Origin: Ophiobolus disseminans
Lineage: Eukaryota; Ascomycota; Dothideomycetes; Pleosporales; Phaeosphaeriaceae
Length of the DNA stretch: 64,000 nucleotides
Direction of reading: 5' to 3'
Assembly: GCA_010093685.1 (NCBI GenBank)
Contig: MU006227.1
Coordinates: 746,154-810,153, forward strand
Shown: one piece after another, positions 1 through 9,077 of the stretch
Position numbering within the stretch: position 1 is the first letter of the stretch
Layout: each line of letters opens with the position of its first letter
The notes under the pieces: model-generated
Databases searched by the model: none
What the model saw: only the letters and a program-made list of their open reading frames with translations
What the model was told of the DNA's origin: nothing
Made by a program: the position numbers and the translations under genes

Positions 1-485
1 AAGCGGATTATATTGGCCCAGAGCTTTCACAGCTGCCCACGGCGCGCCCGCCACCATGCGCCACAGCTCCCCGAAATTGGAAATTCCCGTATGAAGGACT
101 GCAAGGCCCTGCCCGGTACCAAGGATCAAAAAGATCGTCCACCAAGAGAAATCGGGATAATTCAGGAGAAGGTAGACGAGTGCGACGACGAAGCTGGATG
201 GAATCGCTTGCTAATACAAGAGTTAGTCTAGATTTCCACTGCGGGACAAAGGATATTGCATACTTCAGACATCCAATGAATGAAGTCGTTATTTGCGCGC
301 TCTTTCGTGCGAGCTCCGCCTATGGATGCCGCGGAACCGCGACTCCCATTTGCGCGAGACGAAGCTCGCACATTGCCACCCGTGCTGTTCTTCCTTCCCT
401 TGGGGGAGGTTTTGCGGCCGGGTGTCGTTGCTGGCTCACCTGGCGCATGTTCCGCTTGAATTTGAGCGTTAACTGAGAGGGGCAT
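1..485 (-). CDS. Unnamed multi-pass membrane protein, 3' end beyond window edge
   Basis: Two exons are visible: 485..264 and 210..1, with the gene running off the left edge. The 53-base intron (263..211) has a GTATGC donor, an ACTAAC branch site and a TAG acceptor, and splicing keeps frame. About 144 residues are seen. The first ~60 are low complexity, rich in Ser, Gly, Arg and Lys, as in a disordered cytosolic tail. After a short acidic/aromatic stretch come two hydrophobic segments rich in Val, Leu, Ile and Trp, which look like membrane spans or a hairpin, then a Trp/Gly-rich loop. I do not recognise the family. The ATG at 485 is the first in frame and starts a fully open exon. An ER or vacuolar membrane location is possible but not shown. 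The splice model is well supported; the function is unknown. Confidence 0.6.
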
Positions 486-989
486 GCGACATTAGTGTAT
501 GCAACAAATCCGGTCTGTAAAGGACGTTACGTACCGTCTGCCTGGAAGTCGGTCGCGATAGATACCGGCGCGCCTGGAGCCGGCTCGCCAAGTACTTTCG
601 AGAATACTTTGTTCAACTCGGGGTCGCCCATTTTGTCGTGTCTTAGTGTTGGTGCTGGAATGTACAAGGTGGGCGTTGTCATTTTTGGGGGAGAAAGCGA
701 GGACAAAGGACCACAACCGAAACACGGTACCTAGGTAAGATACTGCAAACGGACGACGAGCATGAAAAAGGCAGACTACAGGGTGGCTATTTGCACTGAG
801 TAGCTACGACAATGAATTGTTTGTTCGTGTTAGCTCGCGGTACAGAAGGGATGGAAGGTGAAAAGAATTAACGTTATGTAGACCGTTTTCTCAAATCAGC
901 GTCTTGGCGAGCCCAGTTCTCAACGAAGGATTTTAGATGTTGTACATTGAGTTTTCGTACATGGATATAACACTCAGCGACTGTATGAA
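486..989. other. Intergenic region, no gene seen
   Basis: About 500 bases lie between the start of the minus-strand membrane-protein gene and the 3' end of GEP4. It should hold the promoter of the former and the 3' untranslated region of the latter. The short open frames on both strands have no protein-like composition or splice partners. Confidence 0.5.
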
Positions 990-1764
990 TTACTCAAAGT
1001 GATTGTTGGTGGCTGGATCAGGCGCAGAGTAACCTCGCCGGAATAAGAAGCCCTGCAGTCGGTCTTCCATCCTCGCGAACTGATAAGCGTTAGTAAAGAA
1101 CTTGGCAGTGTATTTATTCTTGAGGAGTTTGGAGGATTTGAGAGGCACCTACAAAGCCACGGCCCGTCACACCATCCCTCACCCATACCCCATAGCTACC
1201 CATCATGTTTGCCATCATGATGTCGGTAGACAAACGATCGCCGACTACAGCGATCTGGTCAGGTCTCGTCACGCCAGCATCTGGATGTGCTTTGAAATAA
1301 GCCATGACCTCTTCCTTGCATCCTGGCTTTTTGGTCGAGTGACGCAAGACTTTGATGCCTGTGTTGGCTTCGAGAAGGGCGGCTTCTTTTTGCTGCTTGT
1401 CTGAGTCGGTACCAGCTGTATTGGATACGATCAGAAGTTTTGTACCAGGGTAGGCCTGTCGCAGGCGCTGGAAGTGATCCTATGTAGGCGTGAGTATGCA
1501 AATGATTGCCTATCGTCCGTCATTGCAGTTTGAACGCACTTGAAATGGCTTGTGTATCTCATTTGTATGTGGTACAGCAAAACAATTATCTTTGTCAAGA
1601 ACTACAGCTTGAATGTCCACCTCCGAATTGGGGCCATCTTTCTTAGGAAATGCCTTTGAGAGCGGTATCGGCAGGTGGTTGAAAGTGGAGACTGTATGCT
1701 GTGGGAGACAAAGCGCCGGGTCCCTTAGCAGTCGGAAAATGTTCAACGTCCCCGAAATGTTCAT
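990..1764 (-). CDS. GEP4: Mitochondrial phosphatidylglycerophosphatase, HAD superfamily (GEP4)
   Basis: Three exons (1764..1540, 1479..1153, 1079..990) give 213 residues, the usual size for this family. GEP4 dephosphorylates phosphatidylglycerophosphate to phosphatidylglycerol on the matrix side of the inner mitochondrial membrane, a step in cardiolipin synthesis. Seen here: the N-terminal MNISGTLN block typical of the family; the HAD nucleophile motif LDKDNC with Asp57 and Asp59; a VSNTAG motif II; a conserved Lys in the RHSTKKPGC block; and the GDRLSTDI motif III/IV. Intron 1 (1539..1480) has a GTGCGT donor; intron 2 (1152..1080) has GTAGGT and a perfect TACTAAC. I chose Met at 1764 over upstream in-frame starts because homologues begin with this block. 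It is divergent from SMD3 across a 384-base spacer. Confidence 0.92.
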
Positions 1765-2148
1765 TGCAAGATGAGAGCTATGGTTGTGGCGGAGAGGTGG
1801 TGAGTTGGAGAGTGGCTGACTAAGGCGGTGCAGCGCGCTAAGAAAGCGGGTCCAAGCTCCAGGCGCGAATAACTTCACTTTAGCAGGAGGCACAATACTC
1901 AACGACAGTCATAGCCAATAGATCGACGTCGCTCATTATCAAACATTCAGTTATCTGCTGACCGGGCAGATAATTTCGCACAAGTACCACGTACCAAATT
2001 CGTCGCGCAACATCGCCGCAACCGCGCGCATACCCACGTCCCTACGAGCACCGAGCACCGAGCACCGTCGAAAAGAGCGCTGCACCGACACGCATAATCT
2101 CGAGATATCTGGCTCAAGTCTCTCAGACCTCAAGTCAAACAGCCAACC
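1765..2148. promoter_or_regulatory. Shared divergent promoter, GEP4 / SMD3
   Basis: A 384-base spacer separates two start codons facing away from each other (1764 on minus, 2149 on plus), so it must carry both promoters. A tandem GAGCAC-type run (cgagcaccgagcacc) lies near 2046-2066. No clear TATA box was seen. Confidence 0.6.
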
Positions 2149-2655
2149 ATGACGAGCACAATCGGCATACCCATCAAGCTCCTTAACGAGGCAGCCGTAC
2201 GTCTAGCCCCACAGCATGAGAGTCGTTTAGAGTACTGACAGCGCATAGGGCCACATTATCACCATCGAGATCACTTCCGGCGAAGTCTACCGTGGCAAGC
2301 TTTTGGAGGGTACGCATCCTCCCTTCAAAGTCTATCCACTGTGCAGGCGCTTACAGATTGACAGCCGAGGATAACATGAATGTTCAATTGAAGGATATCA
2401 CCGTCACTGCACGTGATGGCCGAGTCTCCCATCTGGAGCAAGTCTACATTCGCGGAAGCCATGTGCGGTACTTTATTGTCCCAGACATGTTGAGGTATGG
2501 TAGTCCCGCTGACAAGCAATGCAATGCTAATGAAGGACAGGAACGCACCTATGTTTCGATCGAGAGGTACGAGGGGTCGCGGTGTCGGTCTTGCGCGTGG
2601 TCGGGCGACGGTCAACAGGGCGAGGGCCAGCACTCGGGGCGGTGGCCGTGGCTGA
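2149..2655 (+). CDS. SMD3: Small nuclear ribonucleoprotein Sm D3
   Basis: Four exons (2149..2196, 2249..2309, 2365..2494, 2541..2655) encode 117 residues, close to other fungal SmD3 proteins. SmD3 is one of seven Sm proteins that form the ring on U1, U2, U4 and U5 snRNAs in the spliceosome. The N-terminal block ends [11 protein letters not shown]; then come the Sm1 motif ([18 protein letters not shown]), the AEDNMN segment and the Sm2 motif around [17 protein letters not shown]. The tail is rich in Arg-Gly, the usual target of symmetric arginine methylation. All three introns are 46-55 bases with canonical ends and fall inside the conserved core. No anomalies seen. Confidence 0.96.
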
Positions 2656-3052
2656 GAGGTCTGGGAGGGTTGAGGCACACACAGCGAGCGCGAGCGCATC
2701 AAGAAGAACCTGCACGCTTGGAGTCATGCCATGGTGGGAGGATAGGTATGCAGTCCAAACCGCTTGTCAGGAAACGCGCTGAAGATTGAGATAGCACGGC
2801 GTCCAAAATTGATGATACCTGGATCCACGAATGAAGATACCTTACACAAATGCATAATGCTTGAAGCAGGCATAATCAATGCGTTATGATATGAACCCAG
2901 AATACTGATCCCAAGTTTGAGCAGCAGACTCTATTGCATCGATCTCGTCTCATTCCTCTGCGCGATGTTGTGAGCAATTTGGCTACCCCACACGGATAGG
3001 CCAAGGCTCACCTCCGAGCCTCCGCAACTTCCCACCTCCGCTCACCACAACC
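2656..3052. other. Intergenic region, no gene seen
   Basis: A 397-base stretch holds the 3' end of SMD3 and the promoter of the next plus-strand gene. Nothing else was recognised. Confidence 0.5.
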
Positions 3053-4015
3053 ATGGAGATCAAGAACCCACGGCGCGTTCTTGCGCTTGGAGCCCCAGAA
3101 TCTGGTGTCTTGAAGCTATTAAGTGGTATGCACGTACCTGTAATTCATTAAACAATACATACTGACGTAACCCGCCTAGACCTCACAGGATCCGCCCCGG
3201 AACCCACGTCCGGCTCTGCCGCTGGCCTCTCGCATGAATGGATTCTCGAAACCAAATACTACACCACGACACTCCCAATATGGGTTGACGAGATTACGGA
3301 CATAGCCGAATGGCGCACCGCTTTCACCGCGTCCGAGGCCCGCGAAGTCATTGTCGTGCTAGGCGCATGGATATACTGCTTCCGCAAGCCTGTCACAACC
3401 GCCGACCTGTCTGTGATTAAAGATACAATGCAAGCTATCGCCGATGCGATCGAGCGGGCGTGTGGATTTAGCGGCGACCAAGTCTGCCTTGCAGTTGCCA
3501 TGCCTCAATCCACGACACCGTACCTGGATATGCCTAGTGAAGAGTGGGAAGGGCTATGCACGGATAGTGGCTTTGAGTATGTGGATTTCGAGAAGACAGG
3601 CAAGAACGAGTTTGGCGAACCGACGGGCGTCCATAGAATCAGAGAGGCTCTGGAGGCTGGAGAATGGGAGAGCGCAGAAGGTTTGGACTTTGGGAGCGAC
3701 GACGATGGGGATGAAGAAGGCTTTGGAGGATTTGCAGCTGAAGAGGCAGAAATGAACATGGAATTGTTTGGCATGAAAGACGCGTTGCATGGATTTGGCG
3801 ACAAAGAGGGGGGAGAGCAGACTGCAGAAGAAGAAGCGAAAGAGGTCGAAGAGCTGGAGGTCATGATGAGGAAGATGATTGCTATCAAAGGTATGTCTCC
3901 TGCAATACTCGGCTTGTTTCCGCTAACCATCACAGAAATGGGCGAAGGCATGGAAGAATCCGAGCGGAAGCGCTTCGCCGCAAAAGCCGTCAACGACCTC
4001 ATGAAAGACCTCTGA
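3053..4015 (+). CDS. IRC6: IRC6 / alpha- and gamma-adaptin-binding protein p34 family
   Basis: Three exons (3053..3125, 3180..3890, 3936..4015) encode 287 residues. The family (yeast Irc6, human AAGAB/p34) has a small-GTPase-like fold and acts in clathrin-adaptor trafficking; known members chaperone or bind AP-1/AP-2 and Rab proteins. The N-terminus has a P-loop-like GAPESG segment in which the usual Lys is replaced by Val, and the DLTGSAPEP block common to filamentous fungi. The GTPase-like half is followed by a long acidic Asp/Glu/Gly-rich linker (~residues 180-240) and a C-terminal helix that probably corresponds to the family's conserved tail. Intron 1 has two in-frame acceptors nine bases apart (ending 3179 or 3188); I chose the first because it keeps the family block. 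Confidence 0.82.
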
Positions 4016-4056
4016 ACCACTCTTCCATCCTCCACAGTCTTCACTACTCCCGAATA

Positions 4057-4851
4057 TCAATTCCTCACTCCATAAAACATCAAGAAAGGAAACTCCATCT
4101 CGCCCTCCAACTCCTCCATCCCCTCCTCCGCATCCACCTCCTTTTTCAGCACAAACGCTCTCTCAACTCGAACCTCGCTAAACCCCGTTCCCAACATAAC
4201 TTCCTGCGCCTCATCCACTTTAATCCCATGCCGCTCCACACCCGGCCTCTTACTCTCTGGATGAAATCGAATCGCCTCGCGCCCAAAGTCCTCATAATCC
4301 GTCAATGCCACCGCACCGCCTGGCTTCAGGCACTCATACATGGTGCGAAAAACATCTGGCAAGCTTGGGATGTGGTGCAGCGTTAAATGCGACACAACGA
4401 GGTCGAAGCGATACGGCGGATTTGTCTCGCCGCCTCGCACTGCTGCGCATGCACCTTGGAGTTCCGGACTATCGGCGTTGGTGAGCAGGTGGTTTATAGC
4501 GCATAGATTCTTTGTCGAGTGGGATGTTAGTTTCGTGTTGAAGGCTGCGATCATGCCGTCTGCGGTGTCGACGCCGACGAGGGAGTGAATGTGGGGCGAG
4601 AGCGTGTAGGATAGCAAGCCGGTTCCTGAGCCGATTTCTAGGACGTCGAGGGCTGGTGGAAATTTGTTAGAGAGTGAATGCAACTATAGTGTAGGTATCC
4701 TTTTACTTTTACTTGTGCTGTTTGCAAAGGCTGGGACGTAGCGCTGTATTGCCTCGAAGGCTTGGTGTGTGCTTTCGATGTGCTTTTTGTTGTTGTCCCA
4801 CTCCGCTGCTTCTTTGTTGAAGCGCGCGTTGTTGACTTCTTGGTTCGCCAT
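4057..4851 (-). CDS. Class I SAM-dependent methyltransferase
   Basis: Two exons (4851..4713, 4652..4057) encode 244 residues. The SAM-binding motif I is VLEIGSGTG (residues 50-58), created by splicing. It is followed by an acidic residue at the end of strand 2 (VGVDTADGM) and by the FDLVVSHLTLHHIP block typical of small-molecule methyltransferases of the UbiE/Methyltransf_11 type. The 60-base intron (4712..4653) has a GTAAAAGT donor, a CTCTAAC branch site and a CAG acceptor. A 29-base alternative using an earlier AG is too short for a fungal intron. The substrate cannot be read from the sequence. The start codon opens a helical N-terminus (NARFNKEAAEWD) common in this group. It is divergent from the gene at 5384. 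Confidence 0.85.
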
Positions 4852-5383
4852 TGTGGTTCTGCGGACGTTGGAGTGTGAGGTGCGGTCGATCGGCCGATGG
4901 ATTTGAAGGCGTAGACATGCTGGTTGGGAGCTTGTATACGAGGATTGGTGGGGTTGCGGGGTAGGATCGGCTATGTAAGTAGCTTCGTTGACATCAAAGA
5001 CGATGGCTCACGCTAACTTGTGATAATAGTTTAGAAATTGGAAAGATGTAACAAATCCTAAGGAGCAGATGAGAATGACCGTCCATCCTCAACGACGGTG
5101 AGGCGAAGTACTTGCTCTTTCATGCACCACTCCTCATCCTTCCTCTTCATCGGCTCAGCACCCTCCTCATGGAACCTTTCGCAGCCCTGTAGCATTCATC
5201 CTGTTGACAGCAAAACTTTGTCGCCAAGTCAAAATCCTGGAAGATTGGTAATGCGAACACGCCTTGGCCATACGTTCACCCCAGAGTCGGCTAGCTTCGA
5301 ATCCTGGAATTTGTCAGCCATACTTCAAAAAGTACCTTAAATGACCAGTTCTACCCTTCCACACATGCTACTACTACCTAGAT
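4852..5383. promoter_or_regulatory. Divergent promoter between methyltransferase and epimerase-like gene
   Basis: A 532-base spacer between oppositely oriented start codons carries both promoters. No distinctive element was recognised. Confidence 0.45.
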
Positions 5384-6567
5384 ATGACCAAGATGACCAA
5401 GGTATTGCTCACAGGAGCTACAGGGTGAGTATGTTGCGAACGATTTGCGAGTCTAGGCTAAGTGTGGTTGAGATATGTTGGCGGAGAGGTCCTCTATAAT
5501 CTCACACACTCCAGTCTAGATGGCTTGCAAATATCTAGTATAGTCAGAAGCGGGGACCACGCCAAACAACTACAAGCAGCGTATCCCAACATCCGCACCG
5601 TCGTCGGGGATCTCGACGACGTGGCTCTAGTCAAACGAGAAGCAGAAAGCGCAGATATTGTACTCCGTAAGTCACTCATGAAGCTTGTAGCGCGTATTTC
5701 TAATGCGTTCTCCAGATCTCGCTTCTACCAGCCACGTCGCGAGCGCAAAAGCCATAGCCGACGGCCTACAAGCCCGATCAAAGAACACAAGCTCTCCGCA
5801 TTACTGGATCCAGATCTCCGGCGCAACATGCTACGCTGTTGAGGAGATCTCATCTGGAAAATTCGGCTTCGCATCTGACGAAATTTTCGATGACACCAGA
5901 GACCAAGAGGATATAGTGACCCTACTCCGAAAGAACACAAAGCGGGTAGTCGAAAACACCGTTCTCTCTCAATCGCCGTCAACAGTCAAGACAGCTCTGA
6001 TCATCGGGCCGCTCATCTACGGCGCTGGCCGAGGCCCCGTGAACCAGAGAAGCGTCCAGGCTCCCGAGATTGTGAAGACGACGCTGAAACTGGGCCATGG
6101 GTTTAAGTTGAACAAAGGCCAGAATATCTGGAGCAATATACACGTGCAAGATCTCGCCTACCTAGTGCATTCGCTTGTCTCCGCAGCGACCAATGCTCAG
6201 GACGGCCTCTGGAACCACGACGGCGTGTATAATGCTGAGAATGGGAAAATGGTACGTCCATCACTAACACCCTGTCGAAATAACCATTAACCGTTGGTGA
6301 CAGACATTCGAACATCTCAACACGCTCATCGCGAATGAAGCTCATAAGCAAGGTCTCATCAAACAAGACGCAAAAGCAAAATTCGACACCATCGATGCTG
6401 CAAAAGCTGATGCCATGAGTGATCACGCAGCAGTCCTGTGGGGCACGAATGCGCGCACTGTCGCATCGAAGGCGCGACAGAAGTTAGCTTGGAGGCCGTC
6501 GGCGCCGTCGCTGGAAGATACGATTCCGGACCTCGTGCATGGCGAGGCGGAAGGAAGGGAGAAGTAG
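5384..6567 (+). CDS. NAD(P)-binding Rossmann-fold protein, extended SDR / epimerase-like
   Basis: Four exons (5384..5424, 5473..5666, 5716..6251, 6304..6567) encode 344 residues. The N-terminus carries the dinucleotide motif TGATGYVGG (Gly11, Gly14, Gly17), completed by intron 1. VVGDLDD and HLASTSHVA follow at the usual positions for an extended short-chain dehydrogenase or NmrA-like protein. A classic Tyr-x3-Lys catalytic pair is not obvious after the ISGAT strand, so catalysis is uncertain. The IHVQDLAYLV segment resembles the substrate-side VDV/IHVxD block of epimerases. All introns are 48-52 bases with GT-AG ends. It could be an oxidoreductase or a redox sensor; no substrate is inferred. 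A second in-frame Met three codons in is an equally possible start. Confidence 0.85.
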
Positions 6568-7173
6568 ATATTAGATACACACATCCGTCTCTTTGAAGTG
6601 CCATATGCCATGCGGGGATCAAGAGCAAAAAGAGTAAATATTCCCAAAAGAAACACTGTCCCGAACCCAGGGCGACCAGGCATTCAATCCTATGATTATA
6701 TTTACTTGAGTGTGTGTAGCCCAGGTGAAATGTACGAATGTTGGAGCGAGTGTTGCGCGTGCTGAGTTGCGTTTGCGTACCATTTGCGGCGAAGCGTTGG
6801 GAGCGCAATTTTGTTTGCGGAACGACATCCATGGATGGCTGCATAGAAACCGGGGAGTATTGGGGGTTTTGCTCTCTTTCTGGACATTGCGGCTCGTGTG
6901 AAGGGTACGGTACGTGAGTGTTGTTTCATATTTGTGTGGTTGGACCAAGTTACCTAAACGGTACTACGGTGTTACCATCTTGCAGTCGTTTGTGTTTTTT
7001 TGAATCTGTTGGTCTCTCACCTCCCCGTTCCCTTCTCTTAGCGTGTTCTTCGTTAGTAAAGCTTTTCTTGCTCGTTCCTTCCTCTTACTTACCTTACTTC
7101 TCCGCCCATTAACACACTCGTTCAAAACACCGAGCGAGTAGTCAACAACAAAACACCTCGACAGTCAACCAGT
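6568..7173. other. Intergenic region with promoter of secreted-protein gene
   Basis: About 600 bases. The last ~150 bases before 7174 are pyrimidine-rich and then CA-rich (tcaacaacaaaacacc), as in fungal 5' leaders of highly expressed genes. No gene was seen; open frames on the minus strand here have no splice logic. Confidence 0.45.
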
Positions 7174-8203
7174 ATGACGTTCTCTAAGCTCCTCGCCCTC
7201 GGCGCAACACTCTTCGTGTCAACGTCGCTCGCCCTCCCCGCTCCAGAGGCGGCAAGTGCTTGCTCTTTCAGCGCCAACGTCGACCAGATTTGCAACCATG
7301 GTTATGCTTATACGTCAATCAGCATCCCGCAGATCCATGCGGGTAAGACCACCCTCAAGCCAAATGGCGGCAACCGCTTCAGCCTCGGGGAGCCGTTCAC
7401 CATTCAGGGTCTTGCTGAGGATCTTGTTGTCGGCTTCCAGGACGATGCTGTGACTTGTATGTATAGTGTTTGAGACTTGGACGTGCAAGAGATTAACCAT
7501 CGTGCGTAGATGATTATGGCGACGACAAGTGGGATGGCCACCAGGGTGATCAATTCACTTGCAAGGTCGGAGCCTGGTCGACTGAAGATCTGGACTGCAA
7601 GTGGGCTGCTTCACGGGTACGCACCTTCCCACGTTTTCTCAATCACCTTTCGCTTACATTACACAGTATCAGAGCATGGACTGCACACTCCGGTGCGAGA
7701 CCGAAAAACCCCTCCCCGTATCCACCATCTCAGCCCGTGACGACAGCCCCTTCGAAAAGGTGAATAGCCTCTCCACCTATACTATCGAGGGTGACTCCAT
7801 CTCGCCTGCCTACGCCCATGGCTACTGCTCCTTCAAGCTGCAACTCATGCAGCAATGCCTCAACAACCCGGAAGAGAAGTGGCACAACGAGATGCTCGGC
7901 AACATCTTTAGCATCCAAGACAATGCTAAACAGACCGTCGTTTCCTATCCAGCAGGCGCAGGCCGTATCGACAACCGCATCAAGTGGTTGACGGGCATGG
8001 GCGACGGCTTGCACCTTGTGTATCAAGATAACCAAGTGTATTTCAAATTCGACGGCGGCTTGTGGAGCACGGATACCAAGGACGATGGCAAGGCGTATGG
8101 GCTATGCCATTGGGGTACTTGGAGCCGGGGTGAGTGGGGCTGCGAAGAGCGGTTCAAGGAGGAGCGCAGGGTGAGCGATATCACTTGTGTCTTCAGGTGC
8201 TAG
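7174..8203 (+). CDS. Secreted cysteine-rich protein, family not recognised
   Basis: Three exons (7174..7456, 7510..7616, 7667..8203) encode 308 residues. The N-terminus is a clear signal peptide (MTFSKLLALGATLFVSTSLA), with probable cleavage near residue 20 before LPAPEA. The mature chain has twelve cysteines, an even number suited to six disulfides, and ends in CVFRC. No transmembrane segment or GPI signal is seen. Asp, Gly and aromatic residues are frequent (for example YDYGDDKWDGHQGDQF), suggesting a beta-rich extracellular fold. I do not recognise an enzyme motif. A plant- or microbe-interacting secreted protein is possible but not shown. Both introns are canonical (53 and 50 bases). It stands alone, in tandem with the transcription factor downstream. 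Confidence 0.82.
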
Positions 8204-9077
8204 ACAGCGCTGGCGTGGTGGGTAAAGTGAAAGAGATGTTTGAGGCATGGCATACATGCAGACTATGCTTCCGGGATAAGGGGTGAACTTAGTGATCATG
8301 ATGGAGACATAAAAGAACATGATATTAATGACCTCTCGAGACGTTCACTTCAAACGCCTAACAAAAATCTTGTGAAGGAGTGTGGCATCAACATGTGGAG
8401 TAGATATGCTAGCTGATGCCCATTCTAAGAACCCTTCTATTGGGACAAAACGAGCGCTTACAAACAGTCGGTAACGTCGACATACGTCGATGTAACTATA
8501 ATAGAGGCGACGATGTGACGTGCCGTTGTCATTGCTCGGTCCTGATTGGTAGCGAGCAGCGTGCTGTGCCACAGCTGAGTGTATCTGTCGGTCACATGCT
8601 AAGTGCAGCAGGTACGCCCTTTGCGGAAAGGCGAGCAATGGCGCGACGTGCGGCGAATGGAAGCTGAAAGAAACCCAAACGTCCGAGCATTTTGTCCGTA
8701 AGGCGTTTGCTGAGGGCAATCTGAGCACAATGCGCTCATATATGGTACTTCGAAGTTGTGGGAGGAATGGCGTCGCAGAGCTCGTATTGGTGGAGACGTT
8801 AAACGTTGAGTTAGCTGAGCCTCCCCGCCCTCGTGACCGTTGCCGAGCTCAAGGACTCGAGCATAGCAAGAACAGCCATAAGCATTCGCGCGCAGATTGA
8901 GACTCGACGACCTTCCCCTAACCGTTACCGTCGCGCGGCTCTTTACGTATCGTGCATGCAGGTACACCCCGTCCGCCCGGCCTTTGTCTGAGCCAAATAG
9001 TGAGAGCGCGGCCACCGTTGAGGGTGCCGCAGAGCCGCCGCAAACCGAAACCACCCACCGACATCGCGACCGTAACC
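8204..9077. other. Long intergenic region upstream of transcription-factor gene
   Basis: An 874-base GC-rich stretch with no convincing gene. It should contain the 3' end of the secreted-protein gene and the promoter and leader of the Zn2Cys6 gene. Minus-strand open frames here look like composition artefacts. Confidence 0.45.

Noticed and set aside
4684..4712. 29-base intron in the methyltransferase gene
   Set aside because: Below the size of any other intron here; the 60-base choice uses a CTCTAAC branch and restores motif I.
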